Source: Leucobacter rhizosphaerae (lineage in GTDB: Bacteria > Actinomycetota > Actinomycetes > Actinomycetales > Microbacteriaceae). Taken from it: DNA of 64,000 nt. The notes beneath the pieces were generated by a model, which saw only the letters and a list, made by a program, of their open reading frames with translations, was not told where the DNA came from and searched no databases. The stretch's first letter is position 1, and the number at the start of each line of letters is the position of its first letter. Positions 51,797 to 60,517 of this stretch are shown here, one piece after another. A program made the position numbers and the translations under genes. The DNA is taken from assembly GCF_022919175.1 (NCBI RefSeq), contig NZ_CP095043.1, positions 2,046,001 to 2,110,000 of the forward strand, given 5' to 3'.

Positions 51797-53689
51797 CTAG
51801 GGAGCGCTCGCGGGAAGCTCGGTGCGACCGATGGTGATCGCCTCGGTTCGCGTGCTCTGCACATTGCTCAGGGGTCGGCCTCGCCTGCGAGACCGGGACC
51901 GGCCGCTGCGGAAGTCGATGCTCAGGCTCGAGAGCGACACCGCGAAGATCGAGAGGAGCACGAGCGCACCGGCCGGCACGAGCACCACGAGCGGCGCGCG
52001 CTCGACGTACGGCATGCCCTCGGCGAGCACGAGGCCCCAGTCCGAGGCGGGCGGCTGCGGGCCGAGGCCCAGGAAGCCGAGCGCCGCCAGGGCCAGCGCG
52101 ATGCCGGGGAGGCGCAGGCACGCGTGCCGGAATACGGGACCGATCACACTCGGCAGCACGTAGCGGAGCATCATGCGCGCCTTGCCGACGCCGAGCACGG
52201 GGGCGATCTTCACGTGCGGTTGCGCCTTCACCTCGGCCACGAGCGCCGCGGTGTGCGCCGCGAGCGGTGCCCAGCTGACGGCGGTGACGGCGATCGCGGC
52301 GCCGAACGACGACGGGCCCATGACGGCTGCGATGATCAGGCCGGCGAGGATCGGCGGCGCGGCGTTCGTGACCTCGATCGGGCCCGAGCCGAGGTTCGGG
52401 AACATGCCCACGATGAGCCCGATCACCAGGCAGATCACGGCGACGATCGCTCCGATGCCGATGGTCGACAGCGCACCGTGCGAGATGCGGGCGAGCACAT
52501 CGCGCCCGCTCGAATCCGCACCGAGCGGCAGCTCCCAGCTCGGCGCCTGCAGTCGGGTGTAGTCGAGGGCGAAGGGATCGCGGGGCAACCCGGCCAGGAT
52601 GAGCGCGAGCAGCAGCACCAGCACGGTCGCCGGCAGCACGAGCGCCCACTTCGAGCTCGGCGTCTTCGGCACCGCTGCAGGGAGCGAGTTCGAGCGCAGG
52701 GCCGGACCGAGCAGGAGACGCCGCAGCAGCGTCGCTCCGACACCGAGCACGACCGCTAAGAGCATGAGCAGGATCACGCCGGCCTGCAGCGTCGGCAGAT
52801 CCTGCGACTGCGCGGCCTCGAGCGTCGCGCGACCGATGCCGGGGATCGCGTACACCTGCTCGACCACCACCGCACCGGCCGTGATGCCGACGAGGATCAG
52901 CGACATCGGTGCGGTCACGCCGGGGAGCGTGCGGCGGATCGCGGCCAGCACGATCCGAGTGTTCGAGAACCCGGCGACCTGCCAGGTCGCGACCCAGCGC
53001 TCGCTGAAGGTGCTCGCGAGCGCATCGGAGAGGAGGCGCCCCAGGAAGCCGCCGGCGGGCAGGCCCATGGAAAGCGCGGGCAGCACGAGGTAGTTGAGTC
53101 CGCGCCACCCGAAGGGCGGGAACCACCCGAGCCACACGGCGAACACCACGAGCAGCACGGAGGCCAGGAGGAACTCCGGCAGCGCGGTGAAGGCCGCCGC
53201 GAGGCCGCCGCCCGTGCGGTCGGAGCGACCGGCCAGACCGCGACGGAAGGTCGGGATCGTGAGCAGTCCGCCGAGCACAATGGCGATGGCGAGTGCTGCG
53301 ACCATGAGCGTCAGCGAGGCGCCGAGCGCCTGGATCATCTCGGGCAGCACGGGCTGGCGGGTGGTCCAGGAGACGCCGAAGTCGCCCTGGAGTGCGTTGC
53401 CGATCCAGGTGAAGAAGGCCCCGAGCACCCCGCCGTCGAGCCCGAGCTCTTCGCGGATGCCCGCGAGCGCCTCCGGGGACATCTCACCCTCGGAGTACCG
53501 GGAGCGATAGACCGACTCGGCGATATCGCGCCCGGTGAGCAGCGGCAGGATCCCCAGCAGGAAGATGACGGCGAGGATCGTGACGATCCGCGAGAGCGTC
53601 GAGATGAGTGCCGCCTTCGAGGTGCCCGAGAGCGCGCTCTTCCGCTGCGCCCGTCGCAGCGCGGGAACGGCCTGCGTTGAGAGTGCCAT
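51797..53689 (-). CDS. Fused ABC permease (DppB-DppC type) of the peptide family
   Basis: A 630-residue protein that joins two permeases. The first half (1-330) has the DppB topology and EAA-like loop VEQVYAIPGIGRATLEAA. The second half (about 345-600) has the DppC start DPFALDYTRLQAPSWELPLG, GADSSGRDVLARI and the loop FLGLGPQPPASDWGLVL. About 12 TM segments are expected. Usually these are two genes. It sits between the fused ATPase gene and the binding protein gene. Confidence 0.88.
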   Translation of the reverse strand: MALSTQAVPALRRAQRKSALSGTSKAALISTLSRIVTILAVIFLLGILPLLTGRDIAESVYRSRYSEGEMSPEALAGIREELGLDGGVLGAFFTWIGNALQGDFGVSWTTRQPVLPEMIQALGASLTLMVAALAIAIVLGGLLTIPTFRRGLAGRSDRTGGGLAAAFTALPEFLLASVLLVVFAVWLGWFPPFGWRGLNYLVLPALSMGLPAGGFLGRLLSDALASTFSERWVATWQVAGFSNTRIVLAAIRRTLPGVTAPMSLILVGITAGAVVVEQVYAIPGIGRATLEAAQSQDLPTLQAGVILLMLLAVVLGVGATLLRRLLLGPALRSNSLPAAVPKTPSSKWALVLPATVLVLLLALILAGLPRDPFALDYTRLQAPSWELPLGADSSGRDVLARISHGALSTIGIGAIVAVICLVIGLIVGMFPNLGSGPIEVTNAAPPILAGLIIAAVMGPSSFGAAIAVTAVSWAPLAAHTAALVAEVKAQPHVKIAPVLGVGKARMMLRYVLPSVIGPVFRHACLRLPGIALALAALGFLGLGPQPPASDWGLVLAEGMPYVERAPLVVLVPAGALVLLSIFAVSLSSLSIDFRSGRSRSRRRGRPLSNVQSTRTEAITIGRTELPASAP

Positions 53690-53764
53690 TCGCTTTCCTT
53701 CCTAAAAACTGATTCGTGCGTGCCGCTTCACCATCGACGCGGCGTCTTCGAGTCGTCGCGCGTG

Positions 53765-55423
53765 TCAGACCGGGACGTCGATGCCCTCGGGCAGGACCTG
53801 CAGGACCGGGATCGCGTTGAGGAGTTCCTTGGTGCGGTCGTGCCGCGGCTCCGCGAGCAGCTCCGCGGTCGGCCGATCCTCGACCACCTCCCCCGCGTGC
53901 ATCACGATCGTGCGCTCGCAGAGGCTCGCGACCATCGACAGGTCGTGGGAGACGACCGCGATACCCGTGCCGTGCTCTTCCGACACGCGACGCATGAGCG
54001 CGACGACGGCCTCGCGCATCGGCAGATCGAGTCCGCTCACCGGCTCGTCCGCAAGCAGGAAGTCGGGGCGGGTGGCGATCGCCCGAGCGATGGCCAGGCG
54101 CTGCGCCTGGCCACCGGAGAGCTCGTTCGCGCGCCGGTTCATGAACTTCTCGTCGAGGCCCACCGAGGTGAGCGCGTCGTGCACCATCTCGTCGTGGTCT
54201 CCCGGGACGCCGAGTCGCACGAGCGGCTCGCGCACCAGCTTCTTGACGGTCATGAGCGGGTCGAGGGTGCTCGCCGGATCCTGCGGCACGTACTGCACCT
54301 TGCGGCGGTACCACTTCAGCTGCCTGACTTCGGCGGGGTACACCTCCCTGCCCTGGCACGTGACGGCTCCCGTGTCCGTGCCCTCGAGGGCGAGCATCAG
54401 GCGCAGGAGCGTGGTCTTGCCCGATCCCGAGACCCCGACGATGCCCACGCGTTCGCCCTCGCCGATCACCAGGCTCGTGGGGTGGAGCGCCGTCTTCATC
54501 TCGCGTTTGGCGAAGAGGCCCTTGCGGGGCATCGGGTACTCGCGGCTGACCTCGCCGATGTCGTAGAAGATCTTGGCGTGGGGCTTGTCCCGGACATCGG
54601 AGGCGCGCAATTCGGCGAGCTCCCGACGGAACTTCTGCACGTAGGGATCCACCGTCGCCGCGCGCGCCGCGCGAATGAGCTCGCGGGTGTACTCGTTCTC
54701 GGGTGCGGCGAAGATGGAGTGCACCTGCCCGTGCTCGACGACGTCGCCGTCCTTCATGACCACCGCGTCGCTGCAGAGTTCCGACGCCACCGCGAAATCG
54801 TGCGTGATGAACAGGAGCGCCGGGGTGTGCTGGCCCGCCGTGTACTTCTTCAGCACGTCGAGCACGCGCTTCTGCGTGACTACGTCGAGCGCGGTGGTCG
54901 GCTCGTCGGCCACCATCAGGCGCGTGTTGCAGGCGAGGGCCAGCGCGATGCAGACGCGCTGCCGCTGGCCGCCGGAGAGCTCGGCCGAGAACCGATCGAT
55001 GATGTTGGCCGGATCCGGCAGACCCACCGACTCGGCGAGCTCCACCGCCGCGCTCTCGGCCTGCTGGCGCGACAGCCCGCGATGCCGCCGCAGCGGCTCG
55101 ATGATCTGCTCGCGAATGCGGACGAGCGGGTTCAGCGCGACCGCCGAGTCCTGGAACACCATGGCCACGCGCGCTTCGTCGGGCCGCTTCGACATCGGCA
55201 CGCCGAGCACGTCGACGCCGTTGATCTTGATGCTGCCCTCGGTGACCGCGTTCGCGGGCAGTCGCCCGAGGACCGCGCTCGCGGTGAGCGACTTGCCGGA
55301 GCCCGACTCGCCGAGCAGGCAGATTCGCTGGCCCTGACCCACCGAGAAGGTCGTCCCGTTGACGATCGTACGACCACCAATGGAGATCTTCAGGTCTGTC
55401 ACTTCGAGACTGTGCATGCTCAC
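53765..55423 (-). CDS. Fused ABC ATPase (DppD-DppF type) of the peptide family
   Basis: A 552-residue protein with two complete nucleotide-binding domains. Walker A motifs are GESGSGKS (38-45) and GVSGSGKT (about 328-335), with signatures LSGGQRQR and LSGGQAQR, and Walker B segments LMVADEP and FLLADEP. It powers the adjacent fused permease. The GTG at 55423 is given; an ATG two codons on, with GGGGTG before it, is an alternative. The promoter has a GATTGTCAACAATC operator. Confidence 0.9.
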   Translation of the reverse strand: MSMHSLEVTDLKISIGGRTIVNGTTFSVGQGQRICLLGESGSGKSLTASAVLGRLPANAVTEGSIKINGVDVLGVPMSKRPDEARVAMVFQDSAVALNPLVRIREQIIEPLRRHRGLSRQQAESAAVELAESVGLPDPANIIDRFSAELSGGQRQRVCIALALACNTRLMVADEPTTALDVVTQKRVLDVLKKYTAGQHTPALLFITHDFAVASELCSDAVVMKDGDVVEHGQVHSIFAAPENEYTRELIRAARAATVDPYVQKFRRELAELRASDVRDKPHAKIFYDIGEVSREYPMPRKGLFAKREMKTALHPTSLVIGEGERVGIVGVSGSGKTTLLRLMLALEGTDTGAVTCQGREVYPAEVRQLKWYRRKVQYVPQDPASTLDPLMTVKKLVREPLVRLGVPGDHDEMVHDALTSVGLDEKFMNRRANELSGGQAQRLAIARAIATRPDFLLADEPVSGLDLPMREAVVALMRRVSEEHGTGIAVVSHDLSMVASLCERTIVMHAGEVVEDRPTAELLAEPRHDRTKELLNAIPVLQVLPEGIDVPV

Positions 55424-55486
55424 CCCGTGGAATGTCGGGACCCGCCACCTCGCGGGCCTAAACTGAGAGTAACCTCACGGAACGTA

Positions 55487-55500
55487 GATTGTCAACAATC
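55487..55500. promoter_or_regulatory. GntR-type operator at the ABC transporter promoter
   Basis: GATTGTCAACAATC, one base from the perfect palindrome at 37544. On the minus strand it contains a TTGACA -35, 17 bases from a weak TTACTC -10. It lies 64 bases before the ATPase start. Confidence 0.68.
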
Positions 55501-55533
55501 CAACAATCACGTTACCGTTCTGAAATCCGACCG

Positions 55534-56610
55534 TCACGCTCCGGTCGCGCGCGACCGCTGCGCCGCGAGTTCGGCGATGACCGCCGCGCCCACCTCACGC
55601 GTGGAGAGCGTGCCGCCGAGGTCGGGGGTGACCTCGCCGCGCTCGACCACGGCGGTGAACGCAGCCTCGATCTGATCGGCGATCTGCGGGTGCCCGAGGT
55701 GGCGCAGCATCATCGCCCCGGCCCAGATCTGGCCGACGGGGTTGGCGATCCCGCGCCCCGCGATGTCGGGGGCGGATCCGTGCACCGGCTCGAACATGGA
55801 GGGGTGCTCCCCGGCCGGATTCAGATTGGCGCTCGGCGCGATCCCGATCGAGCCCACCGCACCGGCGACGAGATCGGAGAGGATGTCGCCGAACAGGTTG
55901 GACGCGACGATGACGTCGAGGCTCTGCGGCGAGCGCACGGCACGCGCGGCGAGCGCGTCGATGAGCACCGACTCGAGCTCGATGTCCCCGGCGCGATCGA
56001 CGACCTCCGCCACCACCTCGTCCCAGAACGGCATGGTGTGGATGATCCCGTTCGACTTCGTGGCGGAGACGAGGTGCTTGCGGCGGCCGCTCGCCACCTC
56101 GACGGCGTAGGTCGCGATCCGCTCGATCCCGTGCCGGGTGAAGAGGGACTGCTGGTACGCGGCCTCGTGCGGCGTACCCTGGTAGCTCCGCCCGCCGACG
56201 GCCGAGTACTCGCCCTCGACGTTCTCCCGAACGATGACAACATCGATCTCGGGATCCCCCGCGAGCGAGGAGCGGACACCCGCGAAGGACCGCACGGGCC
56301 GCAGATTGACGTACTGGTCGAATGCGCGGCGGATCGGGATCAGCATGCCCCAGAGCGTCTCGACGTCGGACACGTCGGGGTGTCCGACGGCCCCCAGGAA
56401 GATCGCGTCGGTCGCCGCCATGGTCTCGATCGCGTCGGCCGGCATCATGGTCCCGTGCGCCCGGTAGTAGTCGCTGCCCCAGTCCTGCACCCGCCAGTCG
56501 AGTCGCACGCCCGCATCGCGCGTGGCGGCGTCCAGCACCTCGATCGCCACCGGCATCACCTCGAGCCCGATGCCGTCTCCCGCCAGAACTGAAATGGTGT
56601 GGGTCGTCAT
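55534..56610 (-). CDS. Tartrate / D-malate dehydrogenase (isopropylmalate dehydrogenase family)
   Basis: A 358-residue NAD-dependent beta-decarboxylating dehydrogenase. IVRENVEGEYSAVGGR, SATKSNGI and VASNLFGDILSDL carry the substrate and metal residues. The RENVEGEYS segment and the length favour tartrate/D-malate dehydrogenase over LeuB. It would convert D-malate to pyruvate or tartrate to oxaloglycolate. GGAGGAGC precedes the ATG at 56610. It diverges from the aminotransferase gene, with the GntR-type operator between them. Confidence 0.85.
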   Translation of the reverse strand: MTTHTISVLAGDGIGLEVMPVAIEVLDAATRDAGVRLDWRVQDWGSDYYRAHGTMMPADAIETMAATDAIFLGAVGHPDVSDVETLWGMLIPIRRAFDQYVNLRPVRSFAGVRSSLAGDPEIDVVIVRENVEGEYSAVGGRSYQGTPHEAAYQQSLFTRHGIERIATYAVEVASGRRKHLVSATKSNGIIHTMPFWDEVVAEVVDRAGDIELESVLIDALAARAVRSPQSLDVIVASNLFGDILSDLVAGAVGSIGIAPSANLNPAGEHPSMFEPVHGSAPDIAGRGIANPVGQIWAGAMMLRHLGHPQIADQIEAAFTAVVERGEVTPDLGGTLSTREVGAAVIAELAAQRSRATGA

Positions 56611-56640
56611 GCTGAGCTCCTCCGTGCGCCGTGACTGCTG

Positions 56641-56654
56641 GGTTGTCAACAATC
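56641..56654. promoter_or_regulatory. GntR-type operator between dehydrogenase and aminotransferase genes
   Basis: GGTTGTCAACAATC, 13 of 14 matches to the copy at 55487. It lies 30 bases upstream of the tartrate dehydrogenase start in the divergent spacer. Confidence 0.66.
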
Positions 56655-56685
56655 TACAATAAGCTCCATGCGCCACGCCAGACCT

Positions 56686-56714
56686 TTGCAAAGATCGTAG
56701 GATTGCCCTACATT
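56686..56714 (+). promoter_or_regulatory. Promoter of the aminotransferase operon
   Basis: A -35 TTGCAA (56686-56691) and -10 TACATT (56709-56714) are exactly 17 bases apart, about 50 bases before the aminotransferase GTG. Confidence 0.6.
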
Positions 56715-56763
56715 TATTCCGAACCCATTCACGCACGACGTTGAACCGATCTGAGTATGCACC

Positions 56764-58053
56764 GTGAACGCTTTCGCAACACCCGGCCCCGCGCTTTGGA
56801 GCGCGCAGGCCCATATGCCCTCCGTCATCGGGAATCAGCTCGTGATCACCCGGGGCGAGGGCAACTACATCTTCACGGACGACGGGCGCCGCCTCTTCGA
56901 CGGCACCGCCGGCCTGTGGCACACGAACATCGGGCACGGGCGCGCGGAGATGGCCGAGGTCGCCGCCGAGCAGATGCGGACCCTGGAGACTTACCACGTC
57001 TTCGGTCGCTTCCTGAACGACCGTGCGGTCGAACTGGCCGAGAAGATCGCGAGCATCTCCCCCATCGCGGAGCCCAAGATCATTCTCAACAGCGGTGGGT
57101 CCGACTCCATCGACGTGGCCCTGAAGCTCGCTCGCCGATACTGGCAGCTGCGCGGCCGCTCGGAGAAGACCATGATCCTGAGCCGGGATCTCGCCTACCA
57201 CGGCCTGCACGCCTACGGCACGAGCGTCGCCGGCCTCGACTTCAACCGCGAGGGCTACGGCACCGACTCCCTCGTGCCCGAGACGGCGCGCTTCGACACG
57301 TACGACATCGAGAAGGTGCGCCAGACCGTCGCCGAGATCGGTCCGCATCGGATCGCCGCACTCATCGCGGAGCCGATCCAGGGCACCGGGGGTGTCATTC
57401 CGCCAGCACCGGGCTACCTGGAGGGGCTGCAGCAGATCGCCGACGAGCACGACATCCTGCTCATCCTCGACGAGGTCATCACCGGCTTCGGCCGCACCGG
57501 CCACTGGTTCGCGGCGGATCGCTATCAGCTCCACCCGCACATCGTGACGATGGCCAAGGGCATCTCCTCGGGCTACTCCGCGGTCGGCGGCATCATCGTC
57601 GCCCCCGAGGTGTGGGCGCCGTTCTACGAGACGGGCGCACCGATGTACCGGCACGGCACGACGTACTCGGGCCACGCGACGTCGGCCGCCCTCGCCCTGA
57701 AGAACCTCGAGATCATCGAGCGCGAGGGTCTGCTGGGTCGGGTGCAGGAGCTTGAGACCGTGCTCACCGCCGAGCTCGCCGCGCTGTCCTCGGACGACCG
57801 CATCGCGGAGACCCGCGTCGCCGGTCTGCTCGGCGGCATTCAGCTGCGCCCCGAGTTCTCGGCCGAGGCCGTCACCGACGACATGGTCGCGCAGGGGTGG
57901 ATCGCCCGACCGCTGCGCGGCAACGTGATCCAGCTCAGCCCCCCGTTCACCACCACCGATGACGAACTGCGCGGCTTCGTCGCCGCCGCGGTCTCGTCGC
58001 TCGACACCGTTGCAGCATCCTCCTCGACCCCCGAATTGGCGGTAGCCCGATGA
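56764..58053 (+). CDS. Class III omega-amino acid:pyruvate/2-oxoglutarate aminotransferase
   Basis: A 429-residue fold-type I PLP aminotransferase. Lys265 in MAKGISSGYSAVGG binds PLP, and LILDEVITGFGRTG is the class III signature. Such enzymes act on GABA, beta-alanine, putrescine or other omega-amines. The GTG start is used because it opens the conserved N terminus and no ATG is in frame nearby. The stop overlaps the next start (ATGA), so it is coupled to a semialdehyde dehydrogenase. The pair would turn an omega-amino acid into a dicarboxylate. Confidence 0.86.
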   Translation: MNAFATPGPALWSAQAHMPSVIGNQLVITRGEGNYIFTDDGRRLFDGTAGLWHTNIGHGRAEMAEVAAEQMRTLETYHVFGRFLNDRAVELAEKIASISPIAEPKIILNSGGSDSIDVALKLARRYWQLRGRSEKTMILSRDLAYHGLHAYGTSVAGLDFNREGYGTDSLVPETARFDTYDIEKVRQTVAEIGPHRIAALIAEPIQGTGGVIPPAPGYLEGLQQIADEHDILLILDEVITGFGRTGHWFAADRYQLHPHIVTMAKGISSGYSAVGGIIVAPEVWAPFYETGAPMYRHGTTYSGHATSAALALKNLEIIEREGLLGRVQELETVLTAELAALSSDDRIAETRVAGLLGGIQLRPEFSAEAVTDDMVAQGWIARPLRGNVIQLSPPFTTTDDELRGFVAAAVSSLDTVAASSSTPELAVAR

Positions 58054-59528
58054 CCCTCCGAACCATTGACCCGTCCCTCCTCGAGCGCTCCGACGCCGCA
58101 CTCGCGAGTGTGGTGCTGGACCGCCTCGGCCTGGACACAACCGACACCTTCCCCGTGAACGACCCGGCGACGGAGCAGCTCATCGCGAGTCCGCCGAACC
58201 ACTCGATCGCCGACGCGCTCACCGCGCTCGATCGCGCGGACCGGGCGGGCAAGGCCTGGGCACGGACCACCGCACGACACCGCTCCGATGTGCTGCACCG
58301 CGCCTACGGCCTACTGATCGAGCAGAAGGATCGGCTGGCGCTCGTCATCACCCGCGAGATGGGCAAGCCGCTCGCCGAGGCGTACGGGGAGGTGCAGTAC
58401 GCCGCGGACTACGTGCGCTGGTACGCCGAGGAGGCGCTGCGCCCGTCGGGCAACTACCGCGAGAACCCGGTCGGCGGATCGACGATCCTCACGACCCGTG
58501 CCCCGATCGGCACCACCCTGCTCATCACCCCTTGGAACTTCCCGATGGCGATGGCGACCCGCAAGATCGCCCCCGCGATCGCGGTCGGCTGCGGTGCCGT
58601 GGTGAAGCCGGCGGCGCTCACCCCGCTCACGACCCTGGTCGTCGCGGAGATCTTCGTCGAGGCCGGCGTGCCCGAGGAACTGATCCAGGTCGTCACCACG
58701 AAGGACGCCTCGGGCTTCAGCCGCGCGCTGATGTCGGACGAGCGCATTCGCAAGGTCTCCTTCACCGGCTCCACCGGCGTCGGCAGCGTGCTGCTCGCGC
58801 AGGCCGCTGAACACGTCGTGAAGAGCTCGATGGAGCTCGGCGGCAACGCCCCTCTGCTGGTCTTCGACGACGCCGATCTCGAGCGCGCGGTCGAGGGCGC
58901 GGTCATCGCGAAGCTCCGCAACGGCGGGCAGTCCTGCGTGGCCGCCAACCGGATCCTCGTGCAGAGCGGCATCGCGGACGCGTTCGTCGAGGGCTTCACC
59001 GAGCGGATGCGGGCCGCCGTGCTCGGCAACGGGCTCGCCGAGGGGGTCACCCTCGGGCCGGTCATCGACGATCGTGCGGTCAACTGCTTCACGCGCCTCG
59101 TCGAGGACGCGGTCGCCCACGGAGCCGAGCTGCGGCTCGGGGGCAGCGCGGCCGACGGTGCGGGCCACTTCTTCGAGGCGACCGTGCTCGATCGGGTGCC
59201 GGAGTCGTCCGAGATCGCGCAGACCGAGATCTTCGGTCCCATCGCCTCGATCGCGCGGTTCGACGACGAGGCCGAGGCGATCGAGCGCGCGAACAGCACG
59301 CCGTTCGGACTCGCCAGCTACGTCTTCTCGGAGAACGTCGATCGCGCGTTCGACGTCGCGGATCAGCTCGACGCCGGCATGGTCGGCATCAACCAGGGCC
59401 TCGTGTCGAACGTCGCCGCCCCGTTCGGCGGCACCAAGGCCTCGGGCCTCGGGCGCGAGGGCAGCGGCGAGGGACTCGAGGAGTACCAGGAGATCCGCTT
59501 CTACAACCTGGCGCGGCGCGCGCGGTAG
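58050..59528 (+). CDS. Succinate-semialdehyde dehydrogenase-like enzyme
   Basis: A 492-residue aldehyde dehydrogenase of the GabD type. LLITPWNFPMAMATRKIAPA, FTGSTGVGS, MELGGNAPLLVF and the catalytic Cys296 in NGGQSCVAANRI are present. It would oxidise succinate semialdehyde or a close relative to the acid. It overlaps the aminotransferase by four bases, a standard GABA-shunt pair. A strong terminator follows. Confidence 0.88.
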   Translation: MTLRTIDPSLLERSDAALASVVLDRLGLDTTDTFPVNDPATEQLIASPPNHSIADALTALDRADRAGKAWARTTARHRSDVLHRAYGLLIEQKDRLALVITREMGKPLAEAYGEVQYAADYVRWYAEEALRPSGNYRENPVGGSTILTTRAPIGTTLLITPWNFPMAMATRKIAPAIAVGCGAVVKPAALTPLTTLVVAEIFVEAGVPEELIQVVTTKDASGFSRALMSDERIRKVSFTGSTGVGSVLLAQAAEHVVKSSMELGGNAPLLVFDDADLERAVEGAVIAKLRNGGQSCVAANRILVQSGIADAFVEGFTERMRAAVLGNGLAEGVTLGPVIDDRAVNCFTRLVEDAVAHGAELRLGGSAADGAGHFFEATVLDRVPESSEIAQTEIFGPIASIARFDDEAEAIERANSTPFGLASYVFSENVDRAFDVADQLDAGMVGINQGLVSNVAAPFGGTKASGLGREGSGEGLEEYQEIRFYNLARRAR

Positions 59529-59541
59529 CCACGCGGAGTGA

Positions 59542-59585
59542 TGACGGGGGCGGTGCGGATCGTGGGATCCGCACCGCCCCCGTCA
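59542..59585. terminator. Terminator after the semialdehyde dehydrogenase gene
   Basis: Perfect 20-base arms (59542-59561 and 59566-59585) with a GTGG tetraloop, 13 bases after the stop. Confidence 0.9.
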
Positions 59586-59638
59586 CGTCCGCGCCAGCAC
59601 GGCGACACGGTCACCGCGGCGCATGTGCGGCACGGCTC

Positions 59639-60478
59639 TCACGGCGCCGACGGCCCGGCGAGATCCCGCTCGAGGATGTCGCGGATCCGCGCGTGGTTCT
59701 GCGTCAGGTGCGCCCGGACCGCCTCCTGCGCACGGGCGGTGTCCCCGGACCGCAGCAGGTCCGTGAGCGCGCGATGGTGATCGAGGACCGCCTCGTCCAC
59801 GTGCTCCGGCTCCTCGTCCACGTGCGAGAGGATCAGCAGGTAGTACCCCATCTCCGTGGCGATCGACTCGAAGAACCGCGAGATCCGGGCGCTCCCCAGG
59901 CGGGCGACGAGCTCGGCGTGGAATGCCATGTCGGCCGCGACGATCTCCCGCGCCTGCCGCGTGCGCGCGGCCGCGGCGAGGCGCTCGAACGCGCGCTCGA
60001 GCGCCTCGATGTGCTCCGGCGTCGCGGGTGTGGCCGCCGCCAGGGTCTCGAGGTGGATCCGGGTGCGGTACAGGTCGTCCAGCTCCTCCACCGTGGGGGT
60101 CGCGACCACCGCGCCGCGGTGCATCTCGTAGCGCACGAGGCGGCCCTGCTCGAGCAGCCGGATGCCCTCGCGCACGGAGTTCCGCGAGATCCCGAGGCGC
60201 TGGGAGAGCGCGCTCTCGCGCAGCCGATCCCCCGCTCGCAGTTGGCCCTCGAGAATGAGCGTGGTCAGTCGGTCGGCCACCTGCTCGGCGGCACTGGTGC
60301 GGGTGAGCGCGAGCACCGGAAGCGGGCGGCCCGCAGCGACGCGCGCGTCATCCGCTGTCGCCCCGTCGGACGACCCCACCGTGTCAGTACTCATCGGGTG
60401 CAGGCTATCACTGCGGCGCGCGGCGGATCCGAGGGGACCGGGCCCAGAGAGGGAACCCGAGACGTCGTGAAGACTCAT
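59639..60478 (-). CDS. GntR-family (FadR/FCD) transcriptional regulator
   Basis: A regulator of 279 residues from the ATG at 60478, or 251 from the ATG at 60394. The winged helix is LSQRLGISRNSVREGIRLLE, and the FCD domain has ADMAFHAELVARLGS and AVLDHHRALTDLL with metal-ligand histidines. The longer start is preferred because its ATG lies just after a predicted promoter inside the 42-bp palindrome, which implies leaderless translation; neither ATG has a ribosome-binding site. It diverges from the MFS-ArsR pair. The target is unknown. Confidence 0.8.
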   Translation of the reverse strand: MSLHDVSGSLSGPGPLGSAARRSDSLHPMSTDTVGSSDGATADDARVAAGRPLPVLALTRTSAAEQVADRLTTLILEGQLRAGDRLRESALSQRLGISRNSVREGIRLLEQGRLVRYEMHRGAVVATPTVEELDDLYRTRIHLETLAAATPATPEHIEALERAFERLAAAARTRQAREIVAADMAFHAELVARLGSARISRFFESIATEMGYYLLILSHVDEEPEHVDEAVLDHHRALTDLLRSGDTARAQEAVRAHLTQNHARIRDILERDLAGPSAP

Positions 60479-60517
60479 ACTTGATTATTTGCGCAATTGC
60501 GCAAATAATCAAGTATG
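60476..60517. promoter_or_regulatory. 42-bp perfect palindrome with divergent promoters and both start codons
   Basis: TTGATTATTTGCGCAA (60481-60496) is followed directly by its complement, and symmetry extends through CATA.../...TATG to 60476-60517. Each strand has -35 TTGATT, a 17-base spacer and -10 AATAAT, ending five bases before an ATG (60515 plus, 60478 minus). The ArsR encoded by the second gene of the plus operon is the likely ligand. Confidence 0.78.

Noticed and set aside
41888..59528. Ectoine/hydroxyectoine degradation (EutB-like dehydratase, class III aminotransferase, semialdehyde dehydrogenase)
   Set aside because: The ectoine hydrolase, the N-acetyl-diaminobutyrate deacetylase and the cyclodeaminase are all missing.
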